Shown in pieces: positions 1 to 9,330 of a stretch of DNA of 64,000 bases. Under the pieces are notes generated by a model. It did no database searches. It saw nothing but the letters and a program-made list of their open reading frames with translations, and was not told the DNA's origin. Origin of the DNA: JAMXLO01 sp963799415. GTDB taxonomy: Bacteria > Pseudomonadota > Alphaproteobacteria > Acetobacterales > Acetobacteraceae. Every line of letters begins with the position of its first letter. The stretch's first letter is position 1. The position numbers and the translations under genes were made by a program. The stretch spans positions 1-64,000 of the forward strand of contig CAWCXI010000035.1 in the NCBI GenBank assembly GCA_963799415.1, read 5' to 3'.

Positions 1-240
1 GACGGCATGCTGGTAATGCTGAAGCTCGGCGGCCCGCCGCTCTTGGTGGCGCTCGCTGTCGGTCTGTTGGTCGCGCTGCTCCAGGCGGTCACCCAGATCA
101 ACGAAGCAACGCTGGCCTTCGTCCCCAAGGTGTTGGCGCTATGCGCAGCACTGATGGTGCTCGGACCATTCATGCTGTCCACGCTATCGAGTTACACCCA
201 CACGCTGATGGACCGTCTGATCGTCATCGGCGGCTCATGA
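1..240 (+). CDS. fliQ: Flagellar export apparatus protein FliQ (5' end outside window)
   Basis: FliQ is a small inner-membrane subunit of the flagellar type III export gate, which it forms with FliP and FliR. The visible part has two hydrophobic helices, with the family-typical stretch TQINEATLAFVPK between them and the LMDRL ending. The frame is already open at base 1. FliQ proteins are usually about 88 residues and the first visible methionine gives only 77, so the true start lies upstream of the window. The stop overlaps the fliR start (ATGA), which indicates translational coupling in a fli operon. The identification is firm. Confidence 0.9.
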   Translation, partial: DGMLVMLKLGGPPLLVALAVGLLVALLQAVTQINEATLAFVPKVLALCAALMVLGPFMLSTLSSYTHTLMDRLIVIGGS

Positions 241-1016
241 CCAATGATGCTGCCATGCTGCTCGCCACGCTGCCGGCGTGGGCATTCGGTTTCGTGTTGG
301 TCATGGCGCGCATCGGCTCCGCGATCGCGCTGCTGCCAGGCTTCGGCGAGTCCCATTCGCCCCCGATGGTGCGCCTCGGCCTCGCTCTCGGCGTGACCGT
401 GCTGCTGCTGCCGGCCATCCAGCCGTCGATCCCGCCGGTGCCAGAAGTAAGCGCGCAGGCCGGCTTCATGGTCGTCGCCGAGGTTATCACCGGCCTGTGG
501 ATTGGCTGGCTGGCACGGCTCCTGGTCCTCGCGCTGGCGGTCGCCGGCCAGTTCATCGCCTACATGCTGGGCGTCGCGAACGTATTGCAGCCGGATCCCG
601 ACCTTGGCGGCCTCGCATCTCCAATCGAGCAACTGTTTGCGATGGTCGCGCCGCTCATCATTCTGATAACCGGCCTCTATGCCGTACCGCTTGCTGCGCT
701 GGCCGGCAGTTATAAGCTCATCCCGCCGGGAACCATGCTGCCCGCGGCAGACACCGCCGAGACCGCCGTGCGCGCTGTCGCCGCGGCTTTCGCGTTGGCC
801 CTGCAGATCGCCTCCCCCTTCCTGCTTGTCGCCATCGTGTGGCACGTCGCCACCGGCCTGCTTGCACGACTTGTCCCGCGGCTGCAGGTCTACTTCGTTG
901 TGATGCCCGCACAGATCCTTGGCGGCATCGCATTGCTGGCTTTGCTGGCGACCTCCCTGCTGACGGCCTGGCAGGTGTCGGTCCGTGCGGGCTTTGCCAG
1001 TCTGCCAGGTATGTGA
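237..1016 (+). CDS. fliR: Flagellar biosynthetic protein FliR
   Basis: FliR is a multi-spanning membrane subunit of the flagellar type III export gate and assembles with FliP and FliQ at the basal body. The 259-residue product has about six hydrophobic segments and the usual FliR length. Landmarks include RIGSAIALLPGFGE near the N terminus and the LVPRLQVYFVVMPAQI region near residue 220, both typical of FliR. The ATG at 237 overlaps the fliQ stop and gives a family-like N terminus, so it is preferred over the longer open frame that begins at 141. flhB follows after six bases. Confidence 0.93.
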   Translation: MTNDAAMLLATLPAWAFGFVLVMARIGSAIALLPGFGESHSPPMVRLGLALGVTVLLLPAIQPSIPPVPEVSAQAGFMVVAEVITGLWIGWLARLLVLALAVAGQFIAYMLGVANVLQPDPDLGGLASPIEQLFAMVAPLIILITGLYAVPLAALAGSYKLIPPGTMLPAADTAETAVRAVAAAFALALQIASPFLLVAIVWHVATGLLARLVPRLQVYFVVMPAQILGGIALLALLATSLLTAWQVSVRAGFASLPGM

Positions 1017-1022
1017 TCGGCC

Positions 1023-2108
1023 ATGGCTGGCGAATCACAGCATGAAGACCGGACTGAAGCCGCAACCGCACGACGACAGCAGAAGGCACGCGAAGAGGGC
1101 CAGGCCCCGGTCTCGCGCGAGCTGACCAACTTCGCCGGGCTGGCGGCTGTCACGTTGGCGTTGGTCATGACGGGACCTGGCGCCGTGCACGATCTGGCGC
1201 TGCGGCTCAGCATTTTCCTGGCCCGGGCACACGAACTGAAGCCCGATGCGTCGGTGGCCCGCCTCGCCGGGCTGGCCAGCTGGGATGGCGCCGCACCGTT
1301 CGTGCTGGCCTCGATGGTCGCGGGCGTCGCGGTGGTGCTGTTGCAAACGCGCTTCCTTCTTAGTGGGAAAGCGTTGCGGATTGATTTCTCGCGCATCAGC
1401 CCGAATGCCGGATTGAAGCGGTTGCTTGGGCCGGAGAACCTGGTCGAGGCAGGCAAGTCAGTGGCCAAGGTCGCCGTGCTCGCAATCGTGCTATGGCGGG
1501 TGCTGCTGGCCGATTTGCCGAGGCTGCTGGTCGCACCATTCGGCGAGCCAAACCAGCTTCTCGCCCTTGCCGCAGTTCCGGTGCTGCATGTGGTGCTGGT
1601 CGTGCTCGCCGCGCAGGCGGGGCTTGCCGTGTTGGACGTCTTCTGGGTGTACCTGCGCCACACGCGGTCGTTGCGCATGAGCCGGCACGAAATCTTGGAG
1701 GAGCAGAAGGAGACCGAGGGCGATCCGCGGGTCAAGGCGCGGGTGAAGCAGATCCGCACCTTCCGTGCACGCAAGCGCATGCTGGCGGCGGTACCCAAGG
1801 CGACCGTGGTGATCACCAATCCGACTCACTATGCCATCGCGCTGGCCTACGATCGGGCAAAGCACGCCGCGCCGCGCGTGGTGGCAAAAGGAGTTGATTT
1901 ACTCGCCGCCCGAATTCGCGAGGTGGCGGAGGCGAACCGCGTGCCGGTGGTGGCCAATCCACCGCTGGCGCGGGCGCTGTTCCGCGTGGAACTGGATGCC
2001 GATATCCCGGCCGAGGACTACCAGGCGGTGGCGGAGATCATCGCGTATGTCTGGCGCCTTGCACGGCCTGTGGGGCGGCGGCACGAGACTTCTGCCGCCG
2101 AGCCATGA
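1023..2108 (+). CDS. flhB: Flagellar export switch protein FlhB
   Basis: FlhB is the autocleaving membrane protein that switches flagellar export from rod/hook to filament substrates. The 361-residue product starts with the usual charged segment (EDRTEAATARRQQKAREEGQ). It continues with four hydrophobic segments between about residues 35 and 215. The cytoplasmic domain carries the NPTH autocleavage site at residues 266-269 (N266-P267). Length and motif placement match the family. The gene is the last of the visible fliQ-fliR-flhB run and is followed by a terminator hairpin shared with the convergent groEL. Confidence 0.95.
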   Translation: MAGESQHEDRTEAATARRQQKAREEGQAPVSRELTNFAGLAAVTLALVMTGPGAVHDLALRLSIFLARAHELKPDASVARLAGLASWDGAAPFVLASMVAGVAVVLLQTRFLLSGKALRIDFSRISPNAGLKRLLGPENLVEAGKSVAKVAVLAIVLWRVLLADLPRLLVAPFGEPNQLLALAAVPVLHVVLVVLAAQAGLAVLDVFWVYLRHTRSLRMSRHEILEEQKETEGDPRVKARVKQIRTFRARKRMLAAVPKATVVITNPTHYAIALAYDRAKHAAPRVVAKGVDLLAARIREVAEANRVPVVANPPLARALFRVELDADIPAEDYQAVAEIIAYVWRLARPVGRRHETSAAEP

Positions 2109-2135
2109 CCCTTCGCCGGCCATGACTGAAGAAGA

Positions 2136-2161
2136 AAGGGGCGGACCGAAGTCCGCCCCTT
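2136..2161. terminator. Bidirectional intrinsic terminator between flhB and groEL
   Basis: An 11-bp perfect stem (AAGGGGCGGAC / GTCCGCCCCTT) closes a CGAA tetraloop. It lies 27 bases after the flhB stop and just after the groEL stop on the other strand. A-rich and T-rich flanks on the two sides suggest termination of both convergent genes. Confidence 0.8.
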
Positions 2162-2167
2162 GCCCAA

Positions 2168-3805
<1,638 letters not shown>

Positions 3806-3820
3806 ATGTTGGATTCCTTC

Positions 3821-3880
3821 GTGTTGCAGTCTGGCGTGTTGCAGTCTGGCGTATTGCAGTCTGGCGTATTGCAGTCTGGG
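3821..3880. repeat. Four-copy 15-bp tandem repeat in the groES-groEL spacer
   Basis: Four adjacent 15-bp units, GTGTTGCAGTCTGGC twice, then GTATTGCAGTCTGGC and GTATTGCAGTCTGGG, occupy exactly 3821-3880. They run from just before the groEL ribosome-binding site up to the groES stop codon. The third base is the main difference between units. The block lies in the untranslated part of the groES-groEL transcript. Confidence 0.95.
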
Positions 3881-4198
3881 CTAAGCGGCCTTGCGCTTGG
3901 CGGCGGGCTGGCCCTCGATGATGCCCATGATATCGGACTCCTTCATGATCAGGAGCTCCTCGCCATCAAGCTTCACCTCGGTGCCGGACCACTTGCCGAA
4001 CAGGATGCGGTCGTTCGCCTTGACGTCCAGGGGGACCAGCTTGCCGGTCTCGTCACGGGCGCCTGGGCCGACGGCGATGACTTCACCCTCCATCGGCTTT
4101 TCTTTGGCCGTGTCGGGGATGATAATGCCGCCCGCGGTCTTCTCTTCGGCCTCGAGCCGGCGGACCACGACACGGTCGTGCAGGGGACGGAACTTCAT
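3881..4198 (-). CDS. groS: Co-chaperonin GroES (Hsp10)
   Basis: GroES caps the GroEL ring as a heptamer. The 105-residue product has the standard start (KFRPLHDRVVVRR), the mobile-loop region EEKTAGGIIIPDTAKEKP at about residues 18-35, and the GPGARDE segment. It has a slightly long Lys/Ala-rich tail. The start at 4196-4198 is chosen because it matches family N termini. The frame remains open upstream, but that part is not GroES-like and runs into the CIRCE operator. It is the first gene of the groES-groEL operon. Confidence 0.97.
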   Translation of the reverse strand: MKFRPLHDRVVVRRLEAEEKTAGGIIIPDTAKEKPMEGEVIAVGPGARDETGKLVPLDVKANDRILFGKWSGTEVKLDGEELLIMKESDIMGIIEGQPAAKRKAA

Positions 4199-4293
4199 TC
4201 GGATCGCTCCTTGAGTGATCTCGCCAATGGGATGATGTGACGCTTCCAACGGCCCTGCCGCGGCCCCTTCATGGGCACCACGGGCGTGGTCCG

Positions 4294-4320
4294 TTAGCAC
4301 TCCCCCTCGGAGAGTGCCAG
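4294..4320 (-). promoter_or_regulatory. CIRCE operator (HrcA binding site)
   Basis: TTAGCACTC, nine bases, then GAGTGCCAG. This matches the CIRCE consensus TTAGCACTC-N9-GAGTGCTAA at 16 of 18 half-site positions. It lies about 95 bases upstream of groES and immediately downstream of a sigma70-like promoter. HrcA repression of groESL released by heat shock is established for this element. Confidence 0.92.
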
Positions 4321-4321
4321 C

Positions 4322-4350
4322 GATCTAGTCGCGTTCGCGTGTGGAGTCAA
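4322..4350 (-). promoter_or_regulatory. Probable groESL promoter
   Basis: On the minus strand TTGACT is followed after 17 bases by TAGATC, a reasonable -35/-10 pair with ideal spacing. It is placed directly before the CIRCE operator, so HrcA binding would overlap the transcription start. This is inferred from sequence and position. Confidence 0.6.
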
Positions 4351-4478
4351 GCGGCCGGCAGCAATTGCCTGACGTGAGTGCCAAATCATTGAAATTACTG
4401 CGATTTATGCTTGCGTAGGCAACCCGTGGTCATGTCATTCTGTTGTCGGAGAGAAAGGGAACCGAGACGGAGACCAGA

Positions 4479-4739
4479 ATGAGCCTCGCACTGCAGCTTA
4501 ATGACTACCGCCTGACGACGGCAGAAATCCTGTATCGCCTGCCGGACCACCCGGAGATCCTGCAGAGCTATATCTGGCAGGACCTGGATCTCGCGCCAGC
4601 CTTCCCCGCGCTGCTGAAGTTCCTGGATTTCTGGCATCGCGAGCTGGACGGCAAGGTGCACTCGGTGCGCGTAGCCTCGGCGAGCGTGATCAAGCCCCCA
4701 TCGTATCGGAGCCCCGGAGCGTACCTTCGCCTGCACTGA
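4479..4739 (+). CDS. usg: Usg family protein
   Basis: This small protein belongs to the alphaproteobacterial Usg family, named after an upstream gene of Caulobacter trpFBA. Its biochemical role is unknown. Hallmarks present are YRLTTAEILYRLPDHP near the start, WQDLDLAPAFP, and FLDFWHRELDGKVHSVRVA, which together span most of the 86 residues. The ATG at 4479 is chosen because GGAGA lies a few bases upstream. A TTG at 4443 would add 12 residues without family similarity. It stands alone between groES, which is divergent, and ctaA. Confidence 0.85.
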   Translation: MSLALQLNDYRLTTAEILYRLPDHPEILQSYIWQDLDLAPAFPALLKFLDFWHRELDGKVHSVRVASASVIKPPSYRSPGAYLRLH

Positions 4740-4801
4740 ACAGGCCGCTGCTTCGCCGAGGCATTCACGTGGGGCCGGCCGATACGGCTATATAGCGGGC
4801 C

Positions 4802-5888
4802 ATGCCCTTCGACGACCGCGAATTTCCCGGAGCTCCGCCGGAAGACCGCGCAGCACGCCGCAGCCGCCGGCTGGTCGCGGCGTGGCTATTCGCCGTCGCC
4901 GGCATGGTCCTCGTGATGATCGTCCTGGGCGGTGTCACCCGCCTGACCGGCTCTGGCCTGTCGATCATGGAATGGGCGCCGCTTGCCGGCACGCTTCCGC
5001 CGATGAACGAGGCGGACTGGCAACGACTTTACCACCTTTACCAACAGATTCCGCAATACCGCCTGGTGAATGAGGGCCTGGGTCTCGCGGGCTTCAAGCA
5101 GATCTTCTGGCTGGAATGGGCGCATCGCCTCTGGGGCCGGCTGATCGGGTTGGCTTTCATCGTGCCACTGATCTGGTTCTGGGCGACCGCCCGGATCGAA
5201 CGGCGGCTCCGCCCGCGTCTCGCTCTGCTGTTTGTGCTCGGCGGGCTGCAAGGGGCGGTCGGATGGTTCATGGTGGAGTTCGGGCTTTGAGCCCGCCGCG
5301 ACCGCCGTCTCGCCATATCGGCTGGTGATCCACTTGGTATTCGCCCTGATCCTGTATGCGGCCCTGCTATGGATCGGCCTGACGGTACTCCGTCCTGTAC
5401 CACCGCGCCCGGCGGCAGGACGGTCGCTGCACTCGCTGGCCTGGGCTTGTTGCGCATGCGTTGCCTTGACCATAGTGGCGGGAGGTTTTGTCGCCGGCAC
5501 TCACGCCGGTTTCGACTACAATACGTTCCCGCTGATGGACGGGCGGCTGGTTCCGATCGGCTACAGCAGGCTCGAGCCATTTGTGCGCAACCTGACGGAG
5601 AACATCGCCGCTGTGCAATTCGACCATAGGCTACTGGCGACGCTGACGGTTCTCATCACGGTCGCCACGCTGGTTGTCGGATTCGCAACCCGCCAGCCGC
5701 GTGGAGCACGTCGTGCGTTGGCAGCCCTCATGGGTATCGCGGCGGTGCAATACCTCCTCGGTGTAGCTACACTTGTGTTTGTCGTGCCGCTCGCGTTGGC
5801 AGCGACGCACCAGGCGGTCGCCGCTCTGCTGTTCAGCGCAGCGGTCGTGCTGTTGCACAGCACGCGCCCGGTTCCGGTCAGGCGGTAG
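4802..5888 (+). pseudogene. ctaA: Heme A synthase CtaA/COX15, single-base frameshift
   Basis: CtaA converts heme O to heme A for aa3-type cytochrome oxidase in the inner membrane. The first part (4802 to about 5280) has GGVTRLTGSGLSIMEW and the EWAHRLWGR histidine segment. It then hits a TGA at 5288-5290. The rest continues one base out of register, with YRLVIHL, FDHRLLAT and ATHQAV supplying the other conserved histidines. Removing one T, either in GAGTTCGGG or in GGGCTTTGAG at about 5279-5287, joins the halves into a 361-residue protein of normal COX15 length with about eight membrane segments. No other decay is visible, so sequencing error is as likely as a true mutation. Confidence 0.85.
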
Positions 5889-5890
5889 CG

Positions 5891-7447
5891 ATGGCACCGC
5901 TGCCACCGGCCGAGCAGGAGGCCCACCGGCGGGCGACGCTGCTGCAGTCCATCCTGGAGGCGTTTCCGCATGGCGTTTGCGTCTATGGCGCGGACCATCG
6001 GGTGGCAATGTTCAACCGGGCATACGCGCAGGTGATGGAAGGGGCGCCGCTCAACATCGGAGATCGTCTCGAGGACGTCATCCGCCACCGTGCCGAGGCG
6101 GGCGAATACGGCCCCGGGACCATCGACGAGATAGTCGCGCAGCAGATGTTCTTCGACGTCACACGGCCGCAGGTGCGCAAGCGGCGGCGGCCGAACGGCA
6201 TGACGCTGGACGTACGGACCACACCGTTACCGGATGGCGGCTACATCAGCGTCGTGACAGATATCAGCGCGCTGGCCGACGCGGAGGCGCAGATTTCGCG
6301 TCGCGCCGAGGAAATGGCGATCATGCTGTCCTGCATACGGCACGGTGTGATCCTTTGGGGGCCGGATCATCGGCTGCTTGCCGCCAACGCAATCGCCGCC
6401 GAGTTGTTGAACCACCCGCCGGGGCTGCTGACCCCAGGGCAGACGCAGGACGAGATTCTGCAAAGCTTGTTGGCGCGCGGCCATTTCGGGACCGGCGAGG
6501 AAGCACGCGAGCGAGCACTCGCACTGGCTCAAGCGGACCGAACCGGGTCCTACCGGCGGCAGATCACCACGCCGGCTGGCCGGGTGCTCGAAGCCTGCTC
6601 GGATCCCACGCCGGCCGGCGGCTGGGTCACCACATATACCGACGTGACGGAGGCGCGGGCGGCACAGGATGAGCTGCGGCGGGCCAAGGAGGCAGCGGAG
6701 GGGGCGAACCAGGCAAAGTCGCGTTTCCTCGCGACGATGAGCCACGAGCTACGCACGCCGCTCAATTCCGTGATCGGCTTCTCCGACACTCTGCTGCACG
6801 CGGCCGACAATTCGACAGGCGCGCAGGTGAAGGAGTTCGCCACGCAGATCAACGAAGCCGGGCGTCAGCTGTTGGGATTGATCAACATCATCCTCGACGT
6901 GGCACGCATCGAGTTGGGCCACTTCGACCTTGCCACGGACCGGGTCGATGTGGCCCGCCTTGTTCGGCAGTGCTTGCGTCATATGGATGCGGCCGCGGAG
7001 GCTGCCGGCATCACGCTTGACACGGACGTCCCGGATGGTCTGCCGGCGCTCCGGGCGGACGAGAGGCGACTGCAGCAGGTGGTCGACCAGCTGCTGTCCA
7101 ATGCCGTCAAGTTCACCGAGGCGGGGGGCACCGTGTCGGTCGGCGCGTCGCTGGAGGCGGATGGCAGACTGCTGTTGGTCGTCCGCGACACCGGCATCGG
7201 CATCGCGGAACAGGATATGGAGCGCGCTTTCGAGCCGTTCACGCAGCTCGACAGCACGCTGGCCCGGCGTTTTCAGGGCGCCGGTCTCGGCCTCTACGTC
7301 TCGCGTGCACTGGTGGCCGGCCACGGTGGCGAGTTGTCGCTGCACAGCGCTCCAGGCGCGGGGACATCCGTGGAGATCCGCCTGCCGGCTGAACGGCTGA
7401 TTGCCGACGGCAGTGGGAAACCCAGTGCCGGCTTACCACCTGAATAA
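5891..7447 (+). CDS. Soluble PAS-domain sensor histidine kinase
   Basis: This cytoplasmic two-component kinase of 518 residues has no predicted membrane segment. Two PAS-like domains (about residues 16-125 and 142-255) are each followed by a VTDI/YTDVTEA-type linker. A coiled segment leads into the HisKA domain, whose H-box SHELRTPLN puts the phosphoacceptor at H285. The ATPase domain has the N-box around N404, G1 DTGIGI at 433-438 and G2 GAGLGLYV near 463. No response regulator lies next to it, so the partner and the sensed signal are unknown. It starts two bases after the ctaA stop, which suggests co-transcription. Confidence 0.88.
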   Translation: MAPLPPAEQEAHRRATLLQSILEAFPHGVCVYGADHRVAMFNRAYAQVMEGAPLNIGDRLEDVIRHRAEAGEYGPGTIDEIVAQQMFFDVTRPQVRKRRRPNGMTLDVRTTPLPDGGYISVVTDISALADAEAQISRRAEEMAIMLSCIRHGVILWGPDHRLLAANAIAAELLNHPPGLLTPGQTQDEILQSLLARGHFGTGEEARERALALAQADRTGSYRRQITTPAGRVLEACSDPTPAGGWVTTYTDVTEARAAQDELRRAKEAAEGANQAKSRFLATMSHELRTPLNSVIGFSDTLLHAADNSTGAQVKEFATQINEAGRQLLGLINIILDVARIELGHFDLATDRVDVARLVRQCLRHMDAAAEAAGITLDTDVPDGLPALRADERRLQQVVDQLLSNAVKFTEAGGTVSVGASLEADGRLLLVVRDTGIGIAEQDMERAFEPFTQLDSTLARRFQGAGLGLYVSRALVAGHGGELSLHSAPGAGTSVEIRLPAERLIADGSGKPSAGLPPE

Positions 7448-7475
7448 CCAGTGACCGCTGTTGAAGGAATGCGCC

Positions 7476-8916
7476 ATGACGCCGCTGCTCGCCACCGACA
7501 AGCTGTTCTTCGAGCGCGCCGATGCCGCTCTCGACCGCGCCGCAGCCGAAGCTACCCTCGGCTCCGCGCTGACGCGCAGCGACGACGGTGAACTGTATCT
7601 GGAGTATCGTGAAAGCGAGCAGATCAGCCTGGACGACGGGCGGATCCGCAGCGCCGGGTTCGATACGTCGCTGGGATTCGGCCTGCGCGCCGTTGCAGGC
7701 GAGGCGACCGGCTATGCGCATGCGGGCGAATTGTCGGAACCTGCCTTGCAGCGCGCCGCGAGCAGTGTCGCGGCGGTTGCGGCCGGCCATTCAGGCGTTG
7801 CCGCCGAGCCGCCACGCGCCACCAACGCGCGGCTCTACTCCGATGCCAATCCGCTGGGCGCGACCGAGTTTCCCGCGCGCACCGCACTGCTGGCCGACAT
7901 CGATGCATACGCCCGCGGCAAGGATTCTCGGGTCGTCCAGGTGATGGCCTCGATCGCCGGCGAATGGCAGGCGGTCCAGATCATGCGTGCCGACGGCACA
8001 CGAGTTGCCGACCTGCGGCCGCTGGTGCGGCTCAACGTCGCCGTTGTGGTGGAACAGGCCGGTCGGCGAGAGACCGGGAGCTATGGCACCGGCGGCCGCT
8101 TCGCCTACGACCACGTGACCGCGCCCGCGGTCTGGCGTGGCGCGGTGGATGAGGCGCTGCGCCAGGCATTGGTCAACCTGGACAGCGTGCCTGCGCCTGC
8201 CGGCGAAATGGAGGTCGGTACTCGGTCCCGGCTGGCCCGGCATCCTGCTTCATGAGGCGATTGGCCACGGCCTGGAAGGCGACTTCAATCGCAAGAAGAC
8301 CTCGGCCTTCGCTGGTTTGCTGGGTAGCCGCATCGCGGCGCCGGGTGTCACTGTCGTGGACGACGGCACAATGCCCGACCGGCGTGGCAGCCTGACAGTG
8401 GACGACGAGGGCACCCCGACCAGCCGCACGGTGCTGATCGAGGACGGCGTGCTGGTCGGCTTCATGCAGGACCGGTTGAACGCCAGGCTGATGGGGATGC
8501 GAGCGACTGGCAACGGGCGCCGTCAGTCCTACGCCCATGCGCCGATGCCGCGGATGACCAACACCGTGATGCTTGCCGGGCCGCACTCGCCGGAGGAGAT
8601 GATCCGCTCGGTGCGTCGTGGCCTCTACGCAGTAAACTTCGGCGGCGGTCAGGTCGACATCACCTCGGGCAAGTTCGTGTTCTCGGCGAGCGAGGCCTAC
8701 CTGATCGAGGACGGCAAGGTCACCGCCCCCGTCAAGGGCGCCACGCTGATCGGCAACGGCCCGGATGCGCTGACCAAGGTCGCGATGGTCGGCAACGACA
8801 TGGCGCTCGATCCCGGCATCGGCACCTGTGGCAAAAATGGCCAAGGCGTGCCGGTCGGGGTCGGCCAGCCGACCCTGAAGCTCAGCGGCCTCACAGTGGG
8901 CGGCACCGCCGCCTGA
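7476..8916 (+). pseudogene. tldD: Metalloprotease TldD, single-base frameshift
   Basis: TldD, with TldE, forms a zinc protease that degrades unfolded peptides and processes microcin-type peptides. The N-terminal half runs from ATG 7476 (GAAGGA upstream) to about 8216. The C-terminal half, starting LGPGWPGILLHEAIGHGLEG with the zinc motif HEAIGH, follows in the next frame. The break lies in GTCGGTACTCGG. Deleting one of the G residues at 8217-8218 restores the expected VVLGPGWPG and gives 479 residues, the usual TldD length. Everything else is intact, so either a very recent mutation or a base-calling error is likely. No tldE is visible here. Confidence 0.88.
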
Positions 8917-8939
8917 GGCGCTCTGGAGGCACAGTTGGC

Positions 8940-8962
8940 GGGGCCGCGCTCAGCGCGGCCCC
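8940..8962 (+). terminator. Intrinsic terminator after tldD
   Basis: GGGGCCGCGCT and AGCGCGGCCCC form an 11-base perfect inverted repeat around a single C. In practice the loop would be 3-5 bases. The repeat starts 24 bases after the tldD stop and is followed by a moderately T-rich stretch. Confidence 0.7.
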
Positions 8963-9330
8963 GTATCGTTGCCTTTAACTACCGTTAACAAAGTGTAGGT
9001 TTGCCGTTGGCCTCCCTGTCAGGTGCATGACCGGGAGCCCAATCACGGCGCCTGAGGTGGGACTCTGGCCGGGTCCGGCGCCATCACGCAGTATTTTTTA
9101 CAGTCAAGCAATAAAATCACGACTTGTCACGCGGGACGAGACGAGTCGCTGCGAAATCTCGCAGGATTAGGCCTGTTCGGCCGACTTCTCGCGACGAGAG
9201 CGATTTGACGACGAGATAACGTCAATTCAACGATAATAAATCCTTAACGTGGAATCATTGGAATCACGTTGACGAAGAGACGACGGGGTCTTTCGCACGC
9301 AAGAAAGCTTAATTGGAAAGGGTTCGACCA
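8963..9330 (+). other. AT-richer, hairpin-rich leader of the repeat gene
   Basis: About 370 bases without a credible gene. The base composition is clearly more AT-rich than the surroundings, for example the A/T runs at about 9090-9120 and 9225-9260. Three short perfect hairpins follow one another: CTGCGA-AATC-TCGCAG (9149-9164), GGCC-TGTTC-GGCC (9170-9182) and TCTCG-CGA-CGAGA (9187-9199). GGAAAGG at 9315-9321 is a good ribosome-binding site for the ATG at 9331. The region probably holds the promoter and a structured 5' leader. I recognise no known riboswitch. Confidence 0.45.

Noticed and set aside
3821..3880. Short CRISPR-like array
   Set aside because: The 15-bp units have no spacers, so this is a simple tandem repeat.
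8211..8225. Programmed ribosomal frameshift in tldD and hyuA
   Set aside because: The site is not a known slippery sequence and no downstream pseudoknot is apparent. TldD and HyuA are not known to use recoding. Systematic sequence error is simpler, though the shared 12-mer is reported as a finding.
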